From contig JALMGJ010000017.1 of assembly GCA_023362775.1 (NCBI GenBank), positions 19,789,001 through 19,853,000 on the forward strand: a stretch of 64,000 nt of DNA, in the 5' to 3' direction. Position numbers and translations under genes: made by a program. Below are positions 53,518-63,455 of the stretch, piece after piece. The notes under the pieces are model-generated. The model was not told the origin of the DNA. It was given only the letters and a program-made list of their open reading frames with translations, and did no database searches. The first letter of the stretch is position 1. Every line of letters starts with the position of its first letter. The DNA comes from Charina bottae. Lineage: Eukaryota > Chordata > Lepidosauria > Squamata > Charinaidae.

Positions 53518-55272
53518 GTGGTGAGAGGGTCCCCTCAGGTGAAGGAAGAGGAAATTTCACCTGAGCAGGTTCAGGACCTGAAGGGGGAATCAGGTAGTGA
53601 AAAGACAGAGGACAGTGATGAGGAACAGGCAGTGGTAATTCCTCGTAGGTCTGCACGTTCCACAAAGGGTGTGAAGCCTGACAGATTTGTGATTCAGCAG
53701 GTGAGAGTGTGTCAAATTACCTGTGAACCTCAGTCTTTCCAGGAGATGTTGCTTCTGCCTGTTGAAGAGCAGGAGAAGTGGAACACAGCGATGGATAAGG
53801 AGTTTGAGGCATTAGTGAGTCAAAAGGTGCTTGAAGTCACTGATTTGCCCCCATCCCAGAAAGCTGTTGGTTCCAGATGGGTTTTCAGAAAGAAGCTTCT
53901 TCCTGACAATGCAGTGCAGTACAAAGCCAGGCTTGTTGCTCAGGGGTTTTCACAAGAGAGGTTTTTGAACTATGATCTCACATATGCACCCACAGCTGGA
54001 CCAGAGTCTTTACGTATGGTACTTTCTCTGGCTGCACAGCATGGACTCGTTGTCCATCACTTTGATGTTGACACAGCATATCTGAATGCAGAGCTCCCTG
54101 AAACAGTGTACATGAAGCAGGCTCCTGGCTATGCTTGTGGCAATTCTCAGAAGGTGTACAGGCTGCGCAAGGCGCTGTACGGATTAAAGCAGGCCGGCCG
54201 TTGTTGGCATCAATGTTTAGATAAGGCTTTAATGAAGTTGAACTTTAAGAAGTCAGTTGCTGATCCTTGTGTGTATGTAAGAGGTTCTGGAAGTGATTAC
54301 ACGGTGTTGCTAACGTATGTTGACGATTTTTGCCTAGCAACTGGTACTTTGCACCTTGTACAAGAGTTTGCAACACAATTAAGACAGTACTTTCAATTGA
54401 AAGACCTAGGTGAGCTGAAATACTATCTAGGTGTTGAAGTCACTAGAGCTCAGAGTGGTGAATTCTATCTGAGTCAGAAGAGAAAAATTGATCAATTGTT
54501 GAGTCACCTTGAAATGTCAAATGCAAAACCTGCCAAAACACCAATGACTCTTGATTTCCTAAAGGGTGATGCATGTGAGGAAATTTGTCCTCAGCTTGAA
54601 TTGTATCATTCTGCTGTAGGAAGCTTGCTACACTTAACACAGTGGACACGTCCTGACTTAGCTTACTCAGTTGGAGTACTCAGTCGTAAGGTTGCCAAAC
54701 CATCCATGCGAGATTGGCAAGGGTTAAAAAGGGTCCTGCATTACCTTAAAGGCACAGCTGATTATTGTCTTAAAGTATCAGCTACTAAAGCCGAAATGCC
54801 TGTGATTTATGTTGATAGCTCTTTTGCAGAAGAGGGAGACAGAAAGTCTGTGAGTGGCTTTGTTTGTTTGTTTGCAAATACACCCATCGCCTGGAGGGCA
54901 AGAAAACAAAGTTCAATTGCCGTTTCTACGTGTGAGGCCGAGTTTGTGGCCCTCAGTGAGGCAATAAATGATTTACACTGGTGTAAACAACTGTTTGTAG
55001 ATCTTTCTGTAGATATAACCTCACCAATGACAGTGTATGAAGACTCCCAGGCCTGTCTTTCACTTGCTATCTCTGAAAATGTCAGAGGCCGTACCAAGTA
55101 TGTCGATGTGAAATACAAAAATGTAAGACATGCAATTCAGGAAGGATTTATCCAGTTAGAATATTGTCCTTCTGAACCGAATGTGGCTGACATCTTCACG
55201 AAAGCTCTACCTCTTGATAAGCATATTACCATGGTTACCAAGTTGGGACTAGAACAAATGTGTTTGAAATAA
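53518..55272 (+). CDS. copia integrase tail, reverse transcriptase and RNase H, 584 aa, open
   Basis: The frame starts in the acidic integrase C-terminal tail and continues into RT: FDVDTAYLNAELPETVYMKQ with the first catalytic Asp, KALYGLKQAGRCWHQ, and YVDD (54316-54327). The connection and RNase H follow, with YVDSSFAEEGDRKSVSGF and KQSSIAVSTCEAEFVALSEA, ending EPNVADIFTKALPLDKH. All catalytic boxes I can check are present and there is no stop. The ATG at 53518 is only the first Met after the breakpoint; natively this would be part of a polyprotein, so independent translation is doubtful. Confidence 0.88.
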   Translation: MVRGSPQVKEEEISPEQVQDLKGESGSEKTEDSDEEQAVVIPRRSARSTKGVKPDRFVIQQVRVCQITCEPQSFQEMLLLPVEEQEKWNTAMDKEFEALVSQKVLEVTDLPPSQKAVGSRWVFRKKLLPDNAVQYKARLVAQGFSQERFLNYDLTYAPTAGPESLRMVLSLAAQHGLVVHHFDVDTAYLNAELPETVYMKQAPGYACGNSQKVYRLRKALYGLKQAGRCWHQCLDKALMKLNFKKSVADPCVYVRGSGSDYTVLLTYVDDFCLATGTLHLVQEFATQLRQYFQLKDLGELKYYLGVEVTRAQSGEFYLSQKRKIDQLLSHLEMSNAKPAKTPMTLDFLKGDACEEICPQLELYHSAVGSLLHLTQWTRPDLAYSVGVLSRKVAKPSMRDWQGLKRVLHYLKGTADYCLKVSATKAEMPVIYVDSSFAEEGDRKSVSGFVCLFANTPIAWRARKQSSIAVSTCEAEFVALSEAINDLHWCKQLFVDLSVDITSPMTVYEDSQACLSLAISENVRGRTKYVDVKYKNVRHAIQEGFIQLEYCPSEPNVADIFTKALPLDKHITMVTKLGLEQMCLK

Positions 55273-55336
55273 AATCATTTGTGTCTCTGTGTGCTTGTGA
55301 AATGACAGTTTTCCCCCACAGCATTTCGAAAATCCA

Positions 55337-55347
55337 TGCGGAAGGGG
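55337..55347 (+). promoter_or_regulatory. Polypurine tract of copia 2
   Basis: tgcggaagggg lies immediately before the 3' LTR. Confidence 0.7.
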
Positions 55348-55986
55348 TGTTAAAGTTATTTGGTAAAGTTATTCTATGCAGAATCAAACGCATGGCATTT
55401 CCTACACTTTTAATCTGGCCTGAAAGTGGAAAATTCCAAGCCCCTCTGTTGCAAGCACGTTTCCATAACAAAGTAGCTCGTAAATAACAGGTGTTGCTGT
55501 TCATCTAGCCAAAACAAAAACCTTATCAGTCCTGTTCCCATGAGAATAGAATCTCGAGGAGAAGCCAATATGCAACACCGCCACCCAATGACAGTTTATA
55601 GTAAGTACAACTGTTGCTAAAATGTTAACCTGAAACGTAACCTTAGCCCATATTAACCAATCAGAATTCTGAACCATGGGTATAATTCAGCTATGAACCA
55701 TGGGTATTCTCTCACTTATGTTCTTCCTATGCTACTTCTATGTAGACTGCTATCTACATGTACTTTTGTATCTGAACTGTAACTATGCCTGGTCTTTGCA
55801 CAGACCATGATGCTTTCTTTCCATTCTGGTGATGGAACTCTGCTTATGCTTTGTTTTTTCCTTTTTGCAATAATGCACCATACGTCCATTATTGCCTTAT
55901 GCTATCAATAAAGATATTGTTAGCCTTACAACACGTTGTTTGGATTACTTCAAGCCTGGAACCCCAAAAGCCACCATCACCTAACA
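55348..55986 (+). repeat. 3' LTR of copia 2, complete
   Basis: 639 bp, TGTTAAAG to CCTAACA, with AATAAA at about 55906. Confidence 0.92.
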
Positions 55987-55991
55987 AATTC

Positions 55992-56679
55992 ATGTGTTTT
56001 TTACGACCGCCAGATGGTGACCCCACTGGTCGCGGTAATCCAGTCAGGGAGAAAATGAGGCAGACTATGTTTAGGAAACCTTTTCTAGCCCCCTCCCCAT
56101 ATGGGGTGAGCAGAGTGGATCCTAAATAGGGCTGCTCAGTCGTGGATACAGCTGCCGAACTACTCAACTGCCTCGATCCTTGAGTCAGGGCGACTGAATC
56201 CGTATCCACCACCCATGTGCTGGTTCATGACTAGGAGCTTCCGGATTTCACAGTCCTGCCCCCGTTGCCATTCGTCAACCGCCATGGGACTTTTGGTTGT
56301 TTTGGGTTTGGTGTGGTTGGAAGACGCCTGTGCGTGAATTTGTTTTATGTGTGGAGATTGGTGCACAACGATCAGCACACAGCCTTCACAGAAAAAGGCT
56401 CTAATCCAATGGCATGGATACCATGACGATTGGTGACCTTTTGTCTGCTGCAGCCTTCATCCGCCTTCGCAGCCGTTGTAACAATACACCTTGTTATCTT
56501 CTGCCTGTTCTGCCGTTGAGGACTTTCTTGGATCGTTCTTTGTCTGGTTCCTCCCCCTGGACCTTACCGCCATGGGTGACCCTACCAGGAGTACATGACT
56601 CCCGATGGCTTCGCTCACAGGGTTCATTGGGAACACACAAGCCCACTCACCACAACAAGGTGACGATCCAGCGAGTGAG
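55992..56679 (-). repeat. 5' leader of RTE-like copy 2
   Basis: The outer end is ctcactcgctgg on the minus strand, directly at the target duplication. It is colinear with the ORF start through the copia insertion, and homologous to 44935-45538 in opposite orientation. Confidence 0.78.
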
Positions 56680-56690
56680 AGATGGAATAT

Positions 56691-58459
56691 ATATCTCAAT
56701 TGTTTAAAAATGTTAAGGAATCAGGATTTGTATTTGTTTAAAAAGCTTAAAGCTTCTGATTACTTTTTTTAATAATTATAATAATGATGCAGCTACATAA
56801 CCTTCACTTCTGAATTCTCTTCAATAGTGAGTGGTACCTTAGAGTAAAACTAATTCTCCCACAAATGTGCACACGTTTGTTTTTAAGCACAATTTCTCCC
56901 TTTTTAAAAGCATACAAAACTATCTAATTACCAACTAAAAACAGTGCCAGCTGAAAAGATTAAAGCAATGTTATTATAGCACAGAATGAAACAAAACATT
57001 TTAACGAACTTAAATAGCAACAAAAGTGGGACCACGTGTATTTTGAGGGAGAATTCCAGAGATAGGGGTCACAACTGCAAAAAGTCTCTTTTCCTGGTCT
57101 TTTGACTCCCAGCCTGCAAACATGAATTCTTAGAGCAGCTTCTTCCGAGTGTCGTTCATCTTTTGAATAATCCAGATCCCATCCATTAATGGCTTAAAAA
57201 GTCAAAGTCAAAACTTTGAAATGAGCATATCAATATCTTTTTGTCCTGCATTTGTCCAGCTTACACTATACAGGGTGTGTCTGCTAACCAAATAGTTCTT
57301 TCACCTCCCAACTCATTTTTATGACTTTTATTGATGCTGTTTTGGGACGCAAGCACAGTGTCTGCCAATGAACAATGGGTTCTTGCACAAAATAGTCTTG
57401 ACCTTTCCAAATGATTCCTCTTGAGAGACATTAGGAAATAAACTATTTGGAACCAGGTAAAACATGCCTCTTCTTAACCCTTACCCTTTCTTCAATATTG
57501 TATTGATATTACTCTCTGGTACCAAGACCTTTGTTAGTGAGCCATCAAAAAACGCTACAAAGTCCGTTCTATTTCATTTGCTCTCTCCATTTAAAAAAGT
57601 CATGATGGATTTTTCTAGTAGTCACAGTTCTTTTAGTAATCTTATCATCTGCTCTGGTGCAATGGAAAACTCAATGTTAGCATTTTGCTTTCCATCCTGG
57701 ATTTAAAATAAGTAAATGGTAAACTTTGGGATAGTTACCACATCTTGATATCTCAGAGTGTAAGAATTCACCCAGAACTTAGAGTAGCAGCTTCTCATGT
57801 CACTAACATTCTTTTGCAGAAAGGTAATAATTACCACCATAATGCCCAAAGAGAAAGTTGAGGCACAATAATATTTGATAGAACTGCTCACAAATGAAGC
57901 AATTAAATTCCTGTAACCCTAAAATGCTGGTTTAATCTTTGGGACCTAGCATGCAAAGTGATTTGATCTGCACCTGCTGCACTAATTTTACATAGATTAA
58001 ATGTAGACATTTATGCAGTATACAAGAAATCCTGAGAATATTGGCATGTATCTAGAAGAATTTGGAGTGCAACTATAGTATAGTACTTACCTTAAAGGAA
58101 GACAATCTGAATTTAAGATGATCTCCCCCAATCCCCAAAAAAGAATAACAGACACAAATGTAAAAAATCATAAACAGACATGATTCCTCTGCCCAGTTTC
58201 CCTAACTTGTCACTGTAGGGTTGCTAATTCCAGCTAAAATCCGTTTTGGAGATTCCACTACCCCACCCTACCACCAAATGCGTCCTTGCATTACACTTGT
58301 GTGTACGTGCATCTATCAATCATTTAATCTCAGGATAAGACACCATTTTGTTTAAGGTTTATCCAACAGGTGCTGTATGTACATCCATGTACCTTTTCCC
58401 TTTGAATACAAGTGTTGGGGAACCTATAGATAGATAAACAGATCTGCCAGAAGCCACCA
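56691..58459. other. Unannotated sequence
   Basis: No gene or transposon recognised. Confidence 0.4.
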
Positions 58460-58541
58460 ACAAAACAAAACACAAAACAACACAAAACACAAAACACAAA
58501 ACACAAAACACAAAACACAAAACACAAAACACAAAACACAG
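58460..58541 (+). repeat. (ACACAAA)n heptamer tandem repeat
   Basis: About ten units, with a less regular start. Its antisense open frame is an artefact of the repeat. Confidence 0.93.
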
Positions 58542-58597
58542 AAGAAAACAAAGCAGAAGAAAACAAAGCAGAAGAAAACAAAGCAGAAGAAAACTGA
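58541..58597 (+). repeat. 15-bp tandem repeat gaagaaaacaaagca
   Basis: Three and a half perfect units abut the heptamer array. Confidence 0.95.
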
Positions 58598-59116
58598 GAG
58601 GGCCTAATATGATTAAGGACTTCCAGGCGACTTCGGCATATATTGTGGGTTGCTTGCAAGCTAATGCTGGAGCTTGCAAGAACTTCTTCCTGTGCTGGAG
58701 GAGAAGCTTGAAGGAAGCCTTCTCCACAGCACTGTCCTGAAGCAGTTGGTGACCATTCAGATTGCTTCTCTGAGGTGAATTGGGTGGTCCCTTTACTTCA
58801 GCAAGAATCATATTGCATCTGTTTCTGAATCTGTATCCATTCAAAAAGGCCTATCAATTGCCTGTAAAATCAGAAACTCCTTTTATAAAGTTACTGGATC
58901 TCCCATCTACAATTACAACCTATTTTCTCTAACACACTCAAATCTTTCTCACATAGAAACACACAAGAATGCCTCTATATGCACATTTCCCTCTTTTTCA
59001 GTAAAAAAGCAAAAACGATAAATAAAACAAAACAGTATGGTGATAGCGTAATGGAAAGGAGTAACAGTACTAGGAAGGGTAGGAAAGAAATGGGGGAACT
59101 GGGTAGGGATGGGGTG
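58598..59116. other. Unannotated sequence
   Basis: No recognised feature. Confidence 0.4.
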
Positions 59117-59176
59117 AGGGGACAAGGTAATTGGACAAGAAGGAAAGGGGACAAGGTAATTGGACAAGAAGGAAAA
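59117..59176 (+). repeat. 29-bp tandem duplication
   Basis: The unit gggacaaggtaattggacaa plus agaaggaaa occurs twice in direct succession. Confidence 0.9.
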
Positions 59177-59247
59177 GAGAGAGATGACTAAGCATTACAA
59201 AAGGCTTTATGTTCTTTAGATAAGCAACTGCTCAATAACTTATATTC

Positions 59248-59494
59248 TGTGATGGAGAGTGCAGGCGAGGAAGGAGGGGGTGCATTTCAGGGGGAGAAGC
59301 GCGTTCACAGTGTCGAGGACCTTGGGTGCCCAGCCAAGAAAGTCAGGCAGGATCTGCCTTAGGGTCCCTGGGCTTTTCCCCCTGAGAACCTGTTAGCCTA
59401 GCTTAGTTTGGCAAGATTCTGTGTAAAGTAGAAACAATAAAGATCTAGAGCTTCATTTCTGGCTCAGCGTCGTTTCTTCACCTCAACTGCAACA
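59248..59494 (+). mobile_element. Solo LTR, 247 bp
   Basis: TGTGATGG...CTGCAACA with an exact 5-bp duplication tattc (59243-59247 and 59495-59499) and AATAAA at about 59438. It is homologous to the antisense unit at 3563-3810. No internal region is left. Confidence 0.82.
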
Positions 59495-59506
59495 TATTCA
59501 AAGGCA

Positions 59507-59951
59507 CCAATCGAAGAGAATATTTGTAGCTCAGGGTTGAACTGGGGGGTCTTTGGTGCTCTCTGAGCCTTGTTGTTTTCATGCAGACGTTTCATTGCCA
59601 GGCTAGGCAACATCTTCAGTGCGAAAAGGGAGTGGGACTTGCTCTCTGTTTATATACCCTGGTTTGTCCTGCCTGTGTTGGTGGGGGTCTTGTACTCTCC
59701 TTGGTAGTTCCTTGATTGGGCTGTTGTGTGCTGTTTGGGTGATTGACTGAGTTAATAGTTCCTTGATTAAGGTCTATTGTGTTGTTTGATTGCTCCTCTG
59801 CTGCTAATCTTGCTGTTAATCTATGCATATCTTGTTGTTGATTGCTGGCCCAGGGGTGTTCTGGTCTTCTGGCTATTCTATTGTCTCTTATGAATGGTAT
59901 GTAAATGTTGTTAACCTCTATGTGTCTGTTGATGGCTGCTTTGTCTGAGTC
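59507..59951 (-). mobile_element. PLE-like insertion, family A/B, better preserved copy
   Basis: A 12-bp duplication, tattcaaaggca, flanks it (59495-59506 and 59952-59963). The insertion lies exactly at the right edge of the solo LTR and is younger than it. The minus strand carries a short coding-like tail (NNIYIPFIRDNRIARRPEHP) followed by a low-complexity N/Q/T-rich stretch, then the hammerhead-like core and a terminal segment ending attctcttcgattgg. The rest of the element, including any RT, is absent. Confidence 0.6.
59576..59635 (-). ncRNA. Hammerhead-ribozyme-like motif, best copy
   Basis: The minus strand gives CTGAAGA (59619-59613), helix II TTGCC/GGCAA, then GAAACGTC (59593-59586). 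Helix I can form from ttttc plus gca upstream of the core with tgc, two unpaired bases, then gaaaa downstream. Helix III would be only A-U and C-G with no loop, as in minimal hammerheads thought to act as dimers. Helix II is offset by an unpaired UG on one side and U on the other, which may impair activity. Confidence 0.5.
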
Positions 59952-60041
59952 TATTCAAAGGCATCCACTTTTATCAGCAATAAAGTACATATATAAAACC
60001 ATTGACACCTCCTGCCTATTTACTTCCAACAGCTTATCAGT

Positions 60042-60363
60042 ATGTCGATGAAGATTCTCAGTCATCCAGGTGGAATTGTCTGTAGGTTGAGTCATGGCAC
60101 TGGATTTCTTTCTTTTGATTGAAACGTTTTGCTGCTTGTCTAAGTAGCTTCTTCAGTCTGGGCAAAAGTTGGTGAGGGGACCCCATATATGTCTTCCAGG
60201 GTGGCTCTATTGGCCAATCAGGTGTAAGGTCAATACAGCCACCCTGGAAGACATATATGGGGTCCCCTCACCAACTTTTGCCCAGACTGAAGAAGCTACT
60301 TGGATAAGCAGCAAAACTTTTCAATCAAAAGAAAGAAATCCAGTTGCTATGACTCAACCTACT
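60042..60363. mobile_element. Palindromic PLE-like insertion, family D
   Basis: The 14-bp duplication aacagcttatcagt lies at 60028-60041 and 60364-60377. Two arms face each other: ttctttcttttgattgaaac at the left returns as tcaatcaaaagaaagaa at the right, and the central ggtggctctattggccaatc region contains the turn. The left arm is longer and includes the cctggatgactgagaat end. Both arms carry degenerate hammerhead-like cores (CTGAAGA-AGCT...AGC-AAAACG). No protein remains. Confidence 0.6.
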
Positions 60364-60377
60364 AACAGCTTATCAGT

Positions 60378-61985
60378 GAAGATAAGGTGGTCCCTCCTTC
60401 CAATTCAGAGATGATTATTTAGGAGGAAAAAAAGTTGTTTTCATAGGTCAATGTAACCTACAGTATATACAGTAAACAGCATGCACATGGGAGAGTGGGA
60501 GCATGAAAGAGGAACATCAGTTCTAAGCATCCAGATTCTGATACTGTAGGTTAGAAAGTAAGACTGATGTACAGTAGCCTGTGGGGTCAGGCCATTTTTT
60601 TCCTACTAATCACACCCTCCAGTCATAGTTGAAAAATACAGTCAAGGAGAGTCCTCCAAGTGTTTCTTGGCTGCCAATTGACATGATGTGGTTATGAATG
60701 CAAACATAATCCATGGAATGGTTCCCGAAGAATTTTGTAAAAAGCAGAGAAAGCAGTGCTGTACTGTAGATTAACGGGAAATATGTTTTATTGAGAGCAT
60801 CTGGTACAGTATGTGGGACCATTTCCAGAATTATTCTTTGGATAAGAGATTAACTAATATAGAATCTGTGCTTTGGGAGTGAGGCAAAACTTACATTGTT
60901 CTGCCAATGTAGTACCTTTCCAGGCACATACAGATTATCAGCTATCAGGATCTCCAAAGAGATCCTCCTCAGTGTCCTCCTATAGGGGAAAAAATCAACA
61001 CAGAGTTTTCCCCAGTCCTGCTCTGAGATACTACTTCCCAAACCTTTGTGTCGCTTTGTGTAAGTTAGGGCTACAGTTGTGTGGAGCAGATTTATTGAAT
61101 TTTCAGGCTGTACATATGTAGTTTTCAGGGTGTATGGAATATATATGCTGTTCCATCTTCATGTTTTTAGATATGAAGAGATTATGCCAGATTCTCCTGA
61201 GATGCAGCATGATTTTGGATTCAACGATGCCAGTACCCCATCCTTGAATGTTATTTTAGGGATTTAGGCTACAGATTGCTGTTGAGAATACTACTCACTC
61301 TGGGAGGGGACAATTATCCTGGGTATCACAGAAGGAGATCCACAATATGATTCAGTAGTGAAAATGATTAGATAGATATCTAGTTTTTGTTTAGGATTAA
61401 CAGCAAATAATGAGTTAAAATACCCTAGTGTGTTTTATTTCAGTATTTTCTGTTTCACCATACACTCTTGTTTACTGGGTCATTGACTTAAATGGACAAA
61501 AAACAATGAGCAATAAAATTACAATGACATAGGATGCAATGAGAACAAAGTATGTAGGTGGGGATGCCAATGAACATTTGGAATCTAGGCAAAAGCTCCT
61601 GCTGTGGGGGTTGTTTTCCATAAGCTGAGTATTTTGTGGGTACTCCAAGGGCTACACAGACAAATCTGAGGGTACACAATGATTTTAGGCAAAATTAAGA
61701 TATCTTGATATTCACAACATTGATATAAGTATTCATAACGTGCCATAATTGCAGCAGCTCATCACAACTGTTGTGTCAGGATTTGTAACACATAAGGAGG
61801 ATAAGCAGACAGTAATGGCATAGTCTGCAGAATTCCTCTCTGCTGGTGGAAACTGGCAGGATACCTCTGCCTGAGCCATCCAGCCAAATGGATTTGAGGA
61901 TTTAGATTTCCCTGTTATTTATCTACTGGCTTTTCTAGTTTCTGAATGTTGCTGATACAGTACATCATTTTAGAAAATTTGTTTA
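60378..61985. other. Unannotated sequence
   Basis: No gene or transposon recognised. Confidence 0.4.
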
Positions 61986-61989
61986 AAAT

Positions 61990-62262
61990 TGGTATTATGG
62001 CTAGCTTCCTCACTGCCTGGTTTCAGATGACAAACTTTGCTTCTCCACTCAGGCTTTTGAAGGGCTATTCTGAACCAGCTTACCTTTCAAAGGAATTTTG
62101 CTTTAAATTGTTTTATTGTTCTGCTTTATGGCATATTGTTTTATTTATTTTATTAAAATGTTTTATGAAGGTTTGTTTTATTGTTTTTCTGTGCACTGCT
62201 TTGGGCTTCTTTGGCTGGAAGAACAATATACAAATAAAATATATAGATAGATAGATAGACCA
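61990..62262 (+). mobile_element. LINE 3' tail, sense oriented
   Basis: ctgctttgggcttctttggctggaag-aacaatatacaaataaaat followed by (ATAG)n resembles the amniote CR1/L2-type 3' terminus. No coding part is recognised. Confidence 0.45.
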
Positions 62263-62580
62263 AAAGATGATGCATTTGAGAGAAATCAGCAGATTCTTGA
62301 ACAGAGAACAGATTTCTGCATGAACACACCTGGGTGAGACACAGCTGAAATCATCTGAATGTGTTTGTTTATTGTATTTATATCTGCTGCAGTACTCACA
62401 AGACTCACAAATTGGTTATCTTGATCACTTAAGGCTATGCAATTCTGATGTATTTCTGCATTGCGTCATACATGGCAGCTTAGGCTACCATAAGCTGAGC
62501 CCAAGTTTCTAAAATGGCCTCAGCTCCAAGAACAGGAGTAAGCAACCTTTCTCAGATCAAAGCAAGACCTTAATACTTTG
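62263..62580. other. Unannotated sequence
   Basis: No recognised feature. Confidence 0.4.
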
Positions 62581-62584
62581 AGTG

Positions 62585-62939
62585 AATAATAAGCCATTTT
62601 GGCCATCGAGTCCAACATCCTGCTTAGTGCAGAAATTCAAATTAAGAACTCTTGAGAAATGGCTCTGCACCCAGTGAAGGGGGGGTTACCATGTCCCTCC
62701 GCAATTTGTTCAGCTGTGAAACTGCTGTTATCATTAAGAAGTTTTTCTTAGTGTTCAAAATAATCTCTCTTCCGGTAACTTAAGATCAATATTCTGTGTC
62801 CTGCACTCAAGCATAATAAATGGATCTTGCCTTTCTGTATGACATTCTTTCATGTTGTCTTTTTTCAAGGAAATTTATACCCAGTACCTTCTATGTCTCC
62901 TTTTAAAACTTAAATCCTCCTTATTTATTTATCTATCTA

Positions 62940-62981
<42 letters not shown>

Positions 62982-63440
62982 AATTAATCAATCATATTTA
63001 TATGGCCACCCATCTCACACAAAGCAACTCTGGAGGGCGTACAGCAATTAAATAAAACAGCAAATAAATAAAAACAAGCATTATAAAAATATTATTAAAA
63101 TAAAAATATTATCAAAATTTTTAAAATATACAAACCCCAAGGAGAGAGCAAGAATATCAATCACAGTGGAGCCATCAAAGAATGTCTCTGGTTCCCAAAG
63201 TCCCTCAGGCCAGACAAAATAACCAGGTCTTGATCCATTAAATTGTCCTTATCACCCTTTTCTGAATACACTTCAATTTGTTTGAATCCTTCTTAAGTGT
63301 AAAGCCCAGTATTTAAGGTGGGTCTTATTCCAGTGCAGAACAGAGTGGAACTATTACTAATTATGATGTGGAAGTTATTCTTCTGTTGATGCAGGCAGCC
63401 TCAAATTGTGTTTGTTTGTTTGTTTGTTTGTTGTTTTGCT
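62585..63440 (-). pseudogene. CR1/L3-like LINE relic, interrupted by an L2 tail
   Basis: The antisense landmarks of a widespread reptile CR1-type 3' region appear in order: ggccatcgagtccaacatcc near 62600, then aagaagtttttcttagtgttc near 62737, tgtgtcctgcactcaagc near 62797, and after the L2 tail ttcttaagtgtaaagcccag and cagtgcagaacagagtggaa near 63295-63350. No open frame of useful length. Recognition rests on recalled family text. Confidence 0.6.
62925..63200 (-). mobile_element. L2-type 3' tail with (CTGT)n run
   Basis: TTTA and (CTAT)n(CTGT)n at 62922-62982, then an antisense gccacccatctcacacaaag and ctctggagggcgtacagc, a diverged L2 3' end. It lies within the CR1-like relic. Confidence 0.6.
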
Positions 63441-63455
63441 GGCAGGTCATAATAG

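Larger units (their letters stand above)
51931..55986 (+). mobile_element. Second Ty1-copia element, internal 5' half inverted
   Basis: The exact 5-bp duplication aattc flanks it (51926-51930 and 55987-55991), and copy 1 of the host LINE shows the empty site near 44845. The outer ends are proper (TGTTAAAG...CCTAACA). Inside, the 5' LTR is cut after 395 of 639 bp, gag-protease-integrase lie on the minus strand, and RT-RNase H lie on the plus strand. Primer site, Gag N-terminus, 244 bp of LTR and the second half of the integrase core are lost at the two junctions. This family is distinct from that at 23-28 kb. Confidence 0.9.
47892..56679 (-). mobile_element. RTE-superfamily LINE copy 2, split by L2 and copia
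   Basis: An exact 11-bp duplication, agatggaatat, flanks it (47881-47891 and 56680-56690), showing that the four separated pieces are one original insertion: 47892-49126, 51541-51930 and 55987-56679 plus nested elements. Endonuclease start and RT are again internally deleted, at different points from copy 1. With the nested elements removed the copy would be about 2.3 kb. Confidence 0.85.

Noticed and set aside
58359..58844. 161-codon minus-strand frame rich in Phe, Cys and Leu
   Set aside because: Generated by translation of the heptamer and 15-mer arrays.
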